The position numbers and the translations under genes are program-made. From positions 1 to 64,000 of the forward strand of contig NZ_BMMK01000021.1 in NCBI RefSeq assembly GCF_014645795.1: 64,000 nt of DNA, written 5' to 3'. The notes beneath the pieces are model-generated. The model saw only the letters and a program-made list of their open reading frames with translations, did not search any database and was not told where the DNA came from. This DNA comes from Longimycelium tulufanense (GTDB lineage Bacteria > Actinomycetota > Actinomycetes > Mycobacteriales > Pseudonocardiaceae). Within the stretch, counting starts at the first letter, position 1. The number at the start of each line of letters is the position of its first letter. This document shows positions 44,925 through 53,156 of this stretch, one piece after another.

Positions 44925-46181
44925 ATGCACCCCTGGGCCAAGCGGGGAATCCACGCCGCGCTCGTCACCGGCGGGATGCTGGCCGTCGGCAGCGGCGTGT
45001 CCCACGCTGCCGAGTACACCGACCGGCCGTCCGCCCCGCTGGGCGACGCGGCCGTCCCGATCGACACGGACGACACCGCCCCCAGGGCCTCGGGCGCCGC
45101 GCGCGCCACGTGGGGCGACCACCGCAACAACGGCATTGGATTCGAGCACGTGCAGTGGGAAATCCTGACCGAGCAGTCCGAGCCCGTGGTCATCACCGGT
45201 TCCGCGGGCACGTTGTCCGGCACCATCTCGGAGCTGGGCCTGGACAAGCATCCGTCCTTCCCGCTGCGTCCCACCGAGGTGGCCGCGGAGGACGACACGC
45301 TTGTCCTGACCGACTTGGCCCGGCGGCTGGCCATGGCCGATTCGGCCGGCCCCGAGGCCGAGGTCAGGGTGGACGCCCCCACTCCGGCGGTGACCGATGA
45401 GGTGGGATCCGGCCACCTGCCCGTGCCAGCCACGCCGGACGGGCTCCCGGACGCCGGCCTCGACTGGCCCGGCCAGGTGGGTGCGGTGTCCGAGGAGGCC
45501 ACCGGCGACGACCGGGCGATCGGCGTCCTCACCGAGGTCGTGCCGATCGCGAGCGCCGGTCCCCTCAAGGGGGCCGTCCCCAAGGCGGCCGCCCAGCCGG
45601 AACCGGCCCCCCTCGCACCCGCGGAGCCACCGCCCTTCGCGTTGACCCCGGGCGGGATGGTGGTCTTCCACATCCCGGCGCACGTGGTGGACGAGTCCAT
45701 GACCTGGACCGACGTTGCCACCACGGCGGCCACGGAGCGGCCGGAGATGGAGATGGTGCCGCTGACCATCCCGGGCGAGCAGCTCCCACCGCCGTCCGCA
45801 CTGCCCGACTATCCGGAGCTAACGAAGCTGCGGACCGAGACCCCGGCGCCGCGGGCCGGCCGCGAGTGGGGCTCCTCGAAATGGCAGTCCCCGGTGCCAC
45901 CGCTGGTGTTCCCAAAGTTCGACCTCAAGCCCGAGATGGCGCAGCCTGCGGTGCCGCAGACCCAGGTGCCCCAACAGGCCATCCCGGCCGCCGCGGTGCC
46001 GGCGCGACCCGCCCCGGCACCGGGCAAGGGACTGCCGATCGAGCTGCAGGCGGGCTCGCTGGACCTGCGCGAGCTGAAGGTCAACGACGACCAGGTGCTG
46101 CCCGAGCCCGCAGCCGAGACCCCCGCGCTGAGCACGGTGGACTCGACGGGCTGGCTCAACCGGGTGGCGAGCCGGCACTGA
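44925..46181 (+). CDS. Exported Pro-rich protein, related signal peptide
   Basis: A 418-residue exported protein. The signal peptide (MHPWAKRGIHAALVTGGMLAV, cut after SHAAEY) aligns with that of the previous gene product. A globular part may run from residue 60 to 170 (WGDHRNNGIGFEHVQWEILTEQSEPVVI read as strands); the rest is Pro/Ala/Val-rich with predicted disorder. I chose the ATG at 44925 because GAAGGAG lies seven bases upstream and the signal peptide starts there. The gap from the preceding gene is 146 bases. A strong terminator follows the stop. Confidence 0.72.
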   Translation: MHPWAKRGIHAALVTGGMLAVGSGVSHAAEYTDRPSAPLGDAAVPIDTDDTAPRASGAARATWGDHRNNGIGFEHVQWEILTEQSEPVVITGSAGTLSGTISELGLDKHPSFPLRPTEVAAEDDTLVLTDLARRLAMADSAGPEAEVRVDAPTPAVTDEVGSGHLPVPATPDGLPDAGLDWPGQVGAVSEEATGDDRAIGVLTEVVPIASAGPLKGAVPKAAAQPEPAPLAPAEPPPFALTPGGMVVFHIPAHVVDESMTWTDVATTAATERPEMEMVPLTIPGEQLPPPSALPDYPELTKLRTETPAPRAGREWGSSKWQSPVPPLVFPKFDLKPEMAQPAVPQTQVPQQAIPAAAVPARPAPAPGKGLPIELQAGSLDLRELKVNDDQVLPEPAAETPALSTVDSTGWLNRVASRH

Positions 46182-46233
46182 CCTGCCGGCCTCCCCGGTA
46201 GGGGAGAGAACAACCGAATATCGCCGTGAGATC

Positions 46234-46268
46234 GGTGGGTCCGGGAGCTTTCTGCTCCCGGACCCACC
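46234..46268 (+). terminator. Strong terminator after the exported-protein genes
   Basis: A 15-bp perfect stem: the arm 46234-46248 (GGTGGGTCCGGGAGC) pairs with 46254-46268 around the loop TTTCT. It is the strongest perfect hairpin in this part of the window and ends the unit of exported proteins 53 bases past the last stop. Confidence 0.75.
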
Positions 46269-46469
46269 CACGCGTGCATGCCACGGGAAAAGCACGATCG
46301 GATCCCGTGGAGAAAACGCACCGGTCATTGATCATTTTTGTCGATGGCGCTTCGGTGATGAGAAGCACGATCAACCGATGGGGATTCACCGCGGCGACGG
46401 TATCCGTCCGAACCGGCGGCGCACAGAAATTCCCGAAGCCGCTCTGGCGGGGTCATGCTTCGAGCGCCT

Positions 46470-47405
46470 TCAGGATTGGGTGCTGGCGCCCGACTCCGTC
46501 GGATACTCGCCGCGGTCGCGGACGTCCGGGTGGTCCGGCGGCATGGGGCGGTGTTTGCGGTGCAGCTGGGCTTCGGTGCAGGTGACCACCGACAACACCG
46601 GCGCGGTGCCGTCGCTGGTGCACCAACCTACCCGGAGTGCCGGCTGGATGCGGTTGCGGCCGATCCGCAGCGGGCGCGCGGCCAGTTCCCGGACCCGGTC
46701 CGCGATCGCCTCCCCGGTGCCGGTTGGGTGCTCGGCCACCACGGCGAACTCGTCCCCGCCGTAGCGGGCCACGGTGTGGTCGTCCCGGAGGCCCTGACGG
46801 AGCCGCCGGGCGAGCGCGACCAGCAGCTCGTCTCCCCGCTGGAAGCCGTGCTCGGCGTTCAGCGCGGCCAGCCGGTGCACGTCCATCAACACCAGCGTCG
46901 CCAGCGTGCCCCGGGTACGGGCCCTGGTCAGCGCCTGCTCCAACCGGTCCAGCAGCAACGCGCGGTTCGGCAGGCCGGTGAGTGGGTCGACCAGGCCCCT
47001 GCTGTGGGGGAGGTCGGTGTCCACCGGGTGCAGCAGGACCAACAGCCGCTGCCGGCCCCGACACCGTACCGGGTGGTAGTCAGCCCAGACCCGAATGTGC
47101 GGATCGTCGTTGTGGCTCACCACCATCGGCAGCGACAGCGGCGCACCGGCCCGCAACACCTGCGCGGTGAGCGCGGCACTGTCGGGCAACGAGGCGCCCG
47201 AGTCGTCGGTGGCGGACCAGCCACTGGGCCGGGTGCCGGTCAGGAGATCCTGCTGGCTGAGCCCGAGCAACGTGGCGGCCCGATCGTTGGCGGCAATCAC
47301 CTTGCCCTGGTCGTCCAGCAGCAGCACGCCCACCGGCAGGTCGGCGACGAAGTCGTCCCAACTCGCACCGGCGATGGTTGGTGCCGCCGTTCGTACGGCA
47401 CTCAT
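46470..47405 (-). CDS. PAS-GGDEF protein, soluble
   Basis: A 311-residue cytosolic protein: a PAS-type sensor (about residues 15-125, with LPVGVLLLDDQGKVIAANDRA) followed by a GGDEF domain (about 130-285). The catalytic motif GGDEF is intact in VARYGGDEFAVVAEHP, but the metal-binding Asp region reads VLMDVHRLAALN, so activity is likely though not certain. The RxxD inhibition site is lost (RDDH), unlike the membrane cyclase at 37226. It faces the small membrane protein gene and ends after the exported-protein cluster. Confidence 0.88.
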   Translation of the reverse strand: MSAVRTAAPTIAGASWDDFVADLPVGVLLLDDQGKVIAANDRAATLLGLSQQDLLTGTRPSGWSATDDSGASLPDSAALTAQVLRAGAPLSLPMVVSHNDDPHIRVWADYHPVRCRGRQRLLVLLHPVDTDLPHSRGLVDPLTGLPNRALLLDRLEQALTRARTRGTLATLVLMDVHRLAALNAEHGFQRGDELLVALARRLRQGLRDDHTVARYGGDEFAVVAEHPTGTGEAIADRVRELAARPLRIGRNRIQPALRVGWCTSDGTAPVLSVVTCTEAQLHRKHRPMPPDHPDVRDRGEYPTESGASTQS

Positions 47406-47724
47406 TTGGCTCTCACCCTCCGCCGATCGGAGCCTTTCGCTGAGCGTCCCCTTAATGCCTGGGTCAGATCAAGGGTCTGCAACCACCCATATCGGTGATC
47501 TCTGGCCTGATCAGCTCAGGGCATGGCATTACGGAGCGCAGCGATTGTCCGTCCGGCCCGGTGACCTCTGCCGTGCCGTCCGGCCTGTCACCGCCCGCCG
47601 GGATCATGCGCGGGACCCTCCTCGGAGGGATCAACGAAAGTCGTAGTACCTCCCGGGAGAGCCATCGGCGGGATCATGGATGATCGCGGTCGACCGATCA
47701 TCGTGAGCCCATGGGGAGGCGGCC
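47406..47724. other. Divergent control region of the PAS-GGDEF and small membrane genes
   Basis: No gene is seen. The stretch holds two notable inverted repeats: TAATGCC at 47453-47459 pairs with GGCATTA at 47525-47531 within an extended imperfect stem, and GATGATCG at 47679-47686 pairs with CGATCATC at 47695-47702. The second lies 22 bases before the small membrane gene. No known riboswitch motif is recognised. Confidence 0.45.
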
Positions 47725-47979
47725 TTGACCGGGCACGAGATACCGCCGATGCGGCCGGTGCAGGACACCCGCCGCCCGCCCTCCCGGGCGGAGAGGTACG
47801 ACGGCGTGACGCGGTGGGTCTGGCCCCCGGTCTGGTTGGTGCTGGCGTGGACCACGTTCTCCATGATCGACGGAGAGTGGTGGCAGCAGGTACTCGTATA
47901 CACCCTTTTGGTGACGCCCGTTCTGGTCCTCGACCAGATCATCCGCCGGCAACTTCGTCAGCGTGACGAAAGTCGTTAG
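47725..47979 (+). CDS. Small membrane protein, unknown function
   Basis: An 84-residue protein with a polar, Pro/Arg-rich N-terminus and two membrane helices (VWPPVWLVLAWTTFSMI and QQVLVYTLLVTPVLVLDQII) joined by a short GEWW loop. The C-terminus is charged, IIRRQLRQRDESR. Start is a TTG at 47725; GGGGAGG lies six bases upstream. It belongs to no family I recognise. The gene is between the PAS-GGDEF and dnaB genes, on the opposite strand from both. Confidence 0.65.
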   Translation: MTGHEIPPMRPVQDTRRPPSRAERYDGVTRWVWPPVWLVLAWTTFSMIDGEWWQQVLVYTLLVTPVLVLDQIIRRQLRQRDESR

Positions 47980-48070
47980 AGAAGATCATCAGGGGAATTC
48001 TCGTTGATCGCTCTATGGGGGCGTAGATCAGCTCATCGAACTCGAGCTTCTATTCATGTTTTACCCGCGA

Positions 48071-48094
48071 ACGAATCGAAAAATGGCGATTCGT
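48071..48094. terminator. Hairpin between the small membrane gene and dnaB
   Basis: An 8-bp perfect stem, ACGAATCG and CGATTCGT, with an A-rich loop, in the region where the two converging transcripts end. On the minus strand the loop is T-rich. It is a plausible dnaB terminator, but weaker than others here. Confidence 0.4.
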
Positions 48095-48170
48095 AGGGTG
48101 TGCGAGCCCATCGCCCACGTTCGGCAGCACGGTCCGAAGGATCCGTTCGCGGAGCCGGGGAGACGTCGTC

Positions 48171-50840
48171 TCAGCCTTGGGCGAGATCGGCGAAGCGGCT
48201 GTAGTGCAGCTGATGCGCAACGGTGACGGTCGCGGTCGGACCGGCCCGGTGCTTGGCCAGGATCAGATCCGCCTCCCCCATGCGCGGGTCGTCGCGCTCC
48301 CACGCGTCCGGCCGGTGAATGAGGATGACCATGTCCGCGTCCTGCTCGAGGCTGTTGTGCACCGAAACGCCGTTGGCCACGAAGTTGTGGGTGCCCGGGA
48401 CGGTTCCGTCGTAGACCTCCTGCTCGCCGAGGCTGGTGATCTCGACAATCCTGTCCCAGAACACGTCGTTGGTCGCGAGCATCTCCAGGTCGGCGTCGTC
48501 CAACACCGCCGCCACCCTGGCCAACCGCGCCCGGCTCGGCGCGTGCTTCCACATCGTCGAGCCACAGAACCGGGAGCCCATGGCCGCCGAGAACGCGCGG
48601 TGCGCGATTCCCTGTGCCGCCAGCAGTGATCGCACCCGATCCCACACCTCGCGCGGCACGGTGTCCAGGTTCGCGTTGCCGACGATCGTGCGGAGCCGCC
48701 GAGCGGCCTCGACGGCCAGTAGGCCGCGTGCGCCATGTACCCCGATCTCGTCGAAGAACAACAGCTGGTTCTCCACACCGTAGATGTAGAGCTGCCAGCC
48801 GTCGCGGTACCCGCTCCTGCGGACCTGCCTGATCCGTGGCTGGACTCCCAGTCGAAGCAGGAGCTGGCCAACGCCGTCGACCAGGCGACGACTCGTGGAG
48901 CCGTAGGACACGCGTGCGTGTCCCGCCTTGTCGTCCCAGCGAACCGAACCGTCGGTAGACCACAGGTGCCGCAGGAACAACGCGATCTGTTCCTTTGGCA
49001 GGGCAAACACGCGGTCCGGCACGAACCTCTCATGGCTGCGCAGGCCGAACAAACCCAGCCCGTCCAGCCACTCGGCGATCGGGTTCCGCTTCCCGCACGC
49101 GAGCCGGTGCGACGCGGGCAGGCGCAGGGACGTGCAGCGGGCGGCTCCGTGGTCGTCGCGCACCGGGTGCACGCCGAAATGACGCGCGGCCTCGGCAACC
49201 GCGCGGATGTTGGCCTCGTCCCTGCTGGCGTAGCGGATCGGCTGGCGACGGACGAAGGAACCATTGCCGAGCAGGTGCGCCAGCATGATGATCTCCGGCT
49301 CCGGCAGTGGCTCCGTGCACAGCGGCTCGGGTACGCGTCGAGACACGGCGAGGCGGTCGCCGACCGCCAGCTCCGCCAGCGGAATCCAGCCGTCGATGGT
49401 GAGGAACGGGTGATTTCCGGTCGCCTCCACCTCCCGGCCGGAGGCGAGACGCAATCGGAAGACCTCTTTCACCCCGCTCGGGAACACCTTCACCATGGGC
49501 CGCGGAACCATGCGCATCCGCTCGTCCAGCGACCACACCACGGGCTGCTCGCCGGAGGCCAGGAGGTCGCCGAGGGTGACCTCCGCGCCGGTGTCTGCGC
49601 GCAGGATCCGGGAGCCGGCGGTCAGGCAGCCGGACTCGCGCAGGTCGGAGAGCATGGGGCGCTTGTCGGTCCGCTGTTCCGGACCACGGTTCAACTGCGA
49701 GATCGCGATCACCGGAACCTCCAGCTCCTTGGCCAGAAGCTTCAGGTTCCGGGAGAACTCCGACACCTCCTGCTGCCGGGACTCGACCCGCTTGCCGGAC
49801 GTCATCAGCTGCATGTAGTCGACCACGACGAGCTTCAGGTCGTGCCGCTGCTTCAGCCGCCGCGCCTTCGCCCGGATCTCCATCATGGTCAGGTTCGGCG
49901 AGTCGTCGATGAACAGCGGCGCCTCGCTGATCTCGCTCATCCGCCGCGCGAGCCGGGTCCAGTCGTCGTCGGTCATCCGACCAGACCGCATGTCGGCGAG
50001 CCGGATGCGGGCCTCGGCGGAGAGCATGCGCATGACGATCTCGATCCGGCTCATCTCCAGCGAGAAGATCACGCTCGACATGCCGTGCTTGATCGAGCAC
50101 GAGCGTGCGAAGTCCAGTCCCAACGTGGATTTGCCCACACCGGGTCGAGCCGCGACGATGATCATCTGGCCGGGGTGCAGGCCGTTGGTCACCGAGTCCA
50201 GGTCGGCGAAGCCCGTCGGGATGCCCAGCGACACGCCGCCGCGCGAGGCGATGGCGTCGATCTCGTCCATCGTCGGCTGGAGCAGGTCCTCCAGCGCCTG
50301 GTAGTCCTCGCTGGTCCGCCGCTCGGTGACCTCGTAGATCGAGGCCTGCGCACGGTCCACGACCTCGTCGATATCGGCCCCGTCCTGCCCGTGGTAACCG
50401 AGCTGCACGATCCGGGTGCCCGCCTCGACGAGCCGGCGCAGCACCGCCTTCTCCGCGACGATCTCGGCGTAGTACCCGGCGTTCGCCGCGGTGGGCACGG
50501 TGGCGATCAGGGTGTGCATGTACGGACCGCCGCCCACGCGGAGCAGCTCGCCACGCCGCTCCAGCTCGGCGGCCACGGTGACCGCGTCGGCGGGCTCGCC
50601 ACGCCCGTACAGGTCGAGAACGCAGTCGTAGATGACCTGGTGCGCCGGTCGGTAGAAGTCACCGGGACGCAGGATCTCCACCACGTCCGCGATGGCGTCC
50701 TTGCTCAGCAGCATGCCGCCGAGCACCGACTGCTCGGCCGCGAGGTCCTGCGGCGGGAGTCGGTCGGGGCCGTCGGAGTACCCGTTGTCACCCGGACCCG
50801 GTGAAGGTGCCCGCATCCCGCGGTCGTCCGGCAGCGCCAC
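48171..50840 (-). CDS. dnaB: Replicative DNA helicase DnaB, with an intein
   Basis: The translated product is 889 residues; removing a 425-residue intein leaves a 464-residue DnaB of normal length. The N-terminal domain (about 25-135) precedes the RecA-type helicase with Walker A in AARPGVGKST, LVVVDYMQLM and QLNRGPEQRTDKRPMLSDLRESG (quoted in parts; the intein interrupts after this Gly). The C-terminal extein begins SLEQDADMVILIHRP. I chose the GTG at 50840: GGGAGG is 10 bases upstream and the product matches relatives. DnaB unwinds DNA at the replication fork and is loaded at oriC. Confidence 0.95.
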   Translation of the reverse strand: MALPDDRGMRAPSPGPGDNGYSDGPDRLPPQDLAAEQSVLGGMLLSKDAIADVVEILRPGDFYRPAHQVIYDCVLDLYGRGEPADAVTVAAELERRGELLRVGGGPYMHTLIATVPTAANAGYYAEIVAEKAVLRRLVEAGTRIVQLGYHGQDGADIDEVVDRAQASIYEVTERRTSEDYQALEDLLQPTMDEIDAIASRGGVSLGIPTGFADLDSVTNGLHPGQMIIVAARPGVGKSTLGLDFARSCSIKHGMSSVIFSLEMSRIEIVMRMLSAEARIRLADMRSGRMTDDDWTRLARRMSEISEAPLFIDDSPNLTMMEIRAKARRLKQRHDLKLVVVDYMQLMTSGKRVESRQQEVSEFSRNLKLLAKELEVPVIAISQLNRGPEQRTDKRPMLSDLRESGCLTAGSRILRADTGAEVTLGDLLASGEQPVVWSLDERMRMVPRPMVKVFPSGVKEVFRLRLASGREVEATGNHPFLTIDGWIPLAELAVGDRLAVSRRVPEPLCTEPLPEPEIIMLAHLLGNGSFVRRQPIRYASRDEANIRAVAEAARHFGVHPVRDDHGAARCTSLRLPASHRLACGKRNPIAEWLDGLGLFGLRSHERFVPDRVFALPKEQIALFLRHLWSTDGSVRWDDKAGHARVSYGSTSRRLVDGVGQLLLRLGVQPRIRQVRRSGYRDGWQLYIYGVENQLLFFDEIGVHGARGLLAVEAARRLRTIVGNANLDTVPREVWDRVRSLLAAQGIAHRAFSAAMGSRFCGSTMWKHAPSRARLARVAAVLDDADLEMLATNDVFWDRIVEITSLGEQEVYDGTVPGTHNFVANGVSVHNSLEQDADMVILIHRPDAWERDDPRMGEADLILAKHRAGPTATVTVAHQLHYSRFADLAQG
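48354..49628 (-). other. DnaB intein with degenerate homing endonuclease
   Basis: The protein element covers residues 405-829 of the DnaB precursor. It begins CLTAGSRIL (Cys1), carries block B as GNHPFL with the catalytic His, and ends NFVANGVSVHN with the terminal Asn followed by Ser+1. Between them lies a two-motif LAGLIDADG endonuclease: the first helix reads LAHLLGNGSFV, with Asn where the catalytic Asp should be, and the second LRHLWSTDGSV keeps its Asp. The splicing junction is the ATP-proximal DnaB site also used in Mycobacterium tuberculosis. The splicing residues are intact, so active splicing is expected. Confidence 0.93.
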
Positions 50841-51003
50841 CGCGCAAACACCTCCCAGCTCGCGACCCGATCCCCCCGCCCCGCTGTGGTTGTAACCGGC
50901 GGCACCCACGAACCGGCGCATTCCGCGCCGTGGCCACGCTCAGCGAACGCGAGAGCAACGAGCGGCGACGGTAGATCGCCCGTACGGACCAGGCAAACCG
51001 TGG

Positions 51004-51240
51004 TTATCCACAGGGACGGGTTCGGCTGTGGATAGCCCAGGACGATTGACCACAGGCCGCCCCGGAAGTTGTGGAAGGCTGGGGACAACCTGGGGACAAC
51101 TTGATCCCCGGAAGAAAAATCCGCAGGTTAAACCCTGTGGATAAGCTGTGGACAAAATGACCCCAAACGAGCCCGGCGTGTCGTGTGTGACAGCAAACTC
51201 GGCGTGTCGGGAGCCGGTCGTCACAACCGGCTGGGGATAA
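51004..51240. promoter_or_regulatory. Cluster of DnaA-box-like sites upstream of dnaB
   Basis: At least seven sites similar to the DnaA box TTATCCACA occur in 240 bases: exact at 51004-51012 (plus) and 51136-51144 (minus); one mismatch at 51027-51035, 51147-51155 and 51232-51240 (minus); and two mismatches at 51080-51088 and 51091-51099 (minus). The region precedes dnaB and the rplI terminator and holds no gene. The sites may bind DnaA and couple dnaB transcription to initiation, or titrate DnaA. This is not the usual dnaA-dnaN origin. Confidence 0.65.
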
Positions 51241-51264
51241 CCCGGCATGCCGCGAACAGACGAA

Positions 51265-51310
51265 CGCGCCGCCCATCGGGTGATCGTCGGATGACCTGAC
51301 GGGCGGCGCG
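51265..51310 (-). terminator. Terminator after rplI
   Basis: A 10-bp perfect stem, CGCGCCGCCC with GGGCGGCGCG, with a 26-base loop, lies 64 bases beyond the rplI stop and ends the rpsF-ssb-rpsR-rplI unit. Confidence 0.65.
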
Positions 51311-51374
51311 TGCGCCGTCGTCGCCAGTGCGCGTTCGTCGCGGTGGCTACCGCGCGGGATCGGGCCCGCAGGGA

Positions 51375-51827
51375 TCAGGCCGAGGTGACGTCGAGCCGGA
51401 CCTCGACCGTGACCTCCGGGTGCAGCCGGATGCCGGCCTTGTGCGTGCCCAGGGTCTTGATGTGCCCGGACAGCTCCACCATGCGCTTGTCCAGCAGCGG
51501 GCCACCGGCCGCCTTGATGGCGGACACGACATCGGCGGTGGTCACCGAGCCGAACAGCTTCGTGGAGCCCTCGGCGGCCTTCGCCTTGAGCGGGACCGCA
51601 CCCAGGCCCTCGAGCTGGCCCTTGACCTCCTTGGCGTGGTCGAGGTCGCGGATCCGGCGCGTCTCCTGGGCACGGCGAATGGTCTCGACCTGCTTCTGCG
51701 CGCCGCGGGTGGCCACGATGGCCAGGCCGCGCGGCAGCAGGTAGTTACGGCCGTAGCCGTCCTTGACCTCGACGGTGTCGCCCGGACCGCCGAGGCCGGC
51801 CACGTCGGTGGTGAGGATGAGCTTCAC
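51375..51827 (-). CDS. rplI: Ribosomal protein bL9
   Basis: bL9, 150 residues, with the N-terminal RNA-binding domain ([35 protein letters not shown] region; the GYGRNYL core is the family signature), a long connecting helix rich in charged residues (about 45-78) and the C-terminal rRNA-binding domain. It is part of the 50S subunit. Last gene of the rpsF-ssb-rpsR-rplI operon, 30 bases after rpsR. Confidence 0.97.
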   Translation of the reverse strand: MKLILTTDVAGLGGPGDTVEVKDGYGRNYLLPRGLAIVATRGAQKQVETIRRAQETRRIRDLDHAKEVKGQLEGLGAVPLKAKAAEGSTKLFGSVTTADVVSAIKAAGGPLLDKRMVELSGHIKTLGTHKAGIRLHPEVTVEVRLDVTSA

Positions 51828-51857
51828 GACTCTCGTCTCCCCTCGTGATCAGCCGGT

Positions 51858-52094
51858 TCAGCGGGCGGTCGAGGTGTAGGGCAGCAGCGCCATCTCGCGC
51901 GCGTTCTTCACCGCGGTGGCGACGTCGCGCTGGTGCTGGCTGCAGTTGCCGGTCACCCGGCGGGCACGGATCTTGCCGCGGTCGGAGATGAACTTCCGCA
52001 GCAGGGTGGTGTCCTTGTAGTCAATGATCTGCGTGCTGTCCTTGCAGAACACGCAGACCTTCTTCTTCGGCTTGCGTGCAGGCGCCTTCGCCAT
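51858..52094 (-). CDS. rpsR: Ribosomal protein bS18, zinc-binding form
   Basis: bS18, 78 residues, part of the 30S subunit, where it forms a pair with bS6. It keeps the zinc-binding cysteines (VCVFCKD near residue 13 and GNCSQHQ near 50), so it is the C+ form. Actinobacteria often carry a zinc-free paralogue used in zinc starvation under Zur; this is the normal version. The basic N-terminus [11 protein letters not shown] is typical. Confidence 0.96.
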   Translation of the reverse strand: MAKAPARKPKKKVCVFCKDSTQIIDYKDTTLLRKFISDRGKIRARRVTGNCSQHQRDVATAVKNAREMALLPYTSTAR

Positions 52095-52197
52095 GGGTCG
52101 TCCTCCTGGACTGAGCAGCTACCTGGATCGGGGAACGCCGGCCGCCTCGACGGGCGCGACTCGTGCCGGATCGGATACCGGGTGGGATACCGGCCGA

Positions 52198-52680
52198 TCA
52201 GAACGGCGGTTCGTCGCTGTACCCGGCGGAACCGGCGGGCGGGGCGGAGCCCCACGGGTCGTCGGCGGGAGCAGCCGGTGCGGATGAGCCGAAGCCCCCC
52301 GAACCGCTACCGCGGCTGACCTTGTTCACCTTGGCCGTCGCGTAGCGCAGGGAGGGGCCGATCTCGTCCACCTCCAGCTCGATCACGGTGCGCTTCTCGC
52401 CCTCGCGGGTCTCGAACGAGCGCTGCCGCAGCCGGCCGCTCACGATCACCCGCATGCCCCTGGTCAGGGACTCGGCGACGTTCTCGGCGGCCTGCCGCCA
52501 GATGTTGCAGCGCAGGAACAACGCCTCACCGTCGCGCCACTCGCCGCTCTGGCGGTCGAAGATGCGCGGGGTGGAGGCCACGGTGAAGTTGGCTACCGCG
52601 GCGCCCGAGGGGGTGAAGCGCAGTTCCGGGTCGGCGGTCAGGTTACCGACCACCGTGATCGTCGTCTCACCAGCAGCCAT
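52198..52680 (-). CDS. ssb: Single-stranded DNA-binding protein
   Basis: SSB of 160 residues. The OB fold covers residues 5-115 ([41 protein letters not shown]). A Gly/Ser/Pro-rich linker follows, and the acidic tip DEPPF at the end binds partner proteins of replication and repair. It is in the ribosomal operon between rpsF and rpsR, the usual actinobacterial arrangement, 24 bases after rpsF. A second ssb may exist elsewhere. Confidence 0.97.
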   Translation of the reverse strand: MAAGETTITVVGNLTADPELRFTPSGAAVANFTVASTPRIFDRQSGEWRDGEALFLRCNIWRQAAENVAESLTRGMRVIVSGRLRQRSFETREGEKRTVIELEVDEIGPSLRYATAKVNKVSRGSGSGGFGSSAPAAPADDPWGSAPPAGSAGYSDEPPF

Positions 52681-52704
52681 GGGAACGGCTCCCTACCGGC
52701 CCGG

Positions 52705-53013
52705 TCAGGCCTTGACGGCGGTACGGGTGTCCTCGCGGCGCAGGACCTTGGTCCGCAGCACCGACTCGTTCAGGCCGAGCTGGCGGTCCAGCTCCTTGAC
52801 CGCGTCCGGGTCGCAGAACACGTCGACGACGGCGTAGATGCCCTCGGCGTGCTTCGCGATCTCGTACGACAGCCGACGACGGCCCCAGACGTCGACCTTC
52901 TCCACGTTGCCGCCCGAGGTCCGGACGACGTTGAGGAAGGTGTCCAGCGACGGAGCGACGGTGCGCTCGTCCAGGGACGGGTCGAGGATGACCATCACCT
53001 CGTAGTGACGCAT
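52705..53013 (-). CDS. rpsF: Ribosomal protein bS6
   Basis: bS6, 102 residues, partner of bS18 on the 30S platform: [16 protein letters not shown] at the start and [21 protein letters not shown] near the end (family consensus). The ATG at 53013 gives the standard N-terminus; a GTG three codons upstream overlaps the strong AGGAGGTGA box and is less likely. It is first in the operon with ssb, rpsR and rplI. Confidence 0.96.
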   Translation of the reverse strand: MRHYEVMVILDPSLDERTVAPSLDTFLNVVRTSGGNVEKVDVWGRRRLSYEIAKHAEGIYAVVDVFCDPDAVKELDRQLGLNESVLRTKVLRREDTRTAVKA

Positions 53014-53156
53014 GAAGACCACTCACCTCCTGTGGGCTCACGGCCATGGGCTCTCCATGGCAGGAGGATCTGTCGCGTCAGCAACCGAGCCAGGCTAGCA
53101 ACCGGCGCGGCCGGCGTCCCGGCAGGGGGTCGGTGTGGCGTCGGGGCGGCCCGCTC

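Noticed and set aside
48735-50804. A long open frame antisense to dnaB (about 690 codons)
   Set aside because: The composition is an artefact of the GC-rich third positions of dnaB, and no domain is recognisable.
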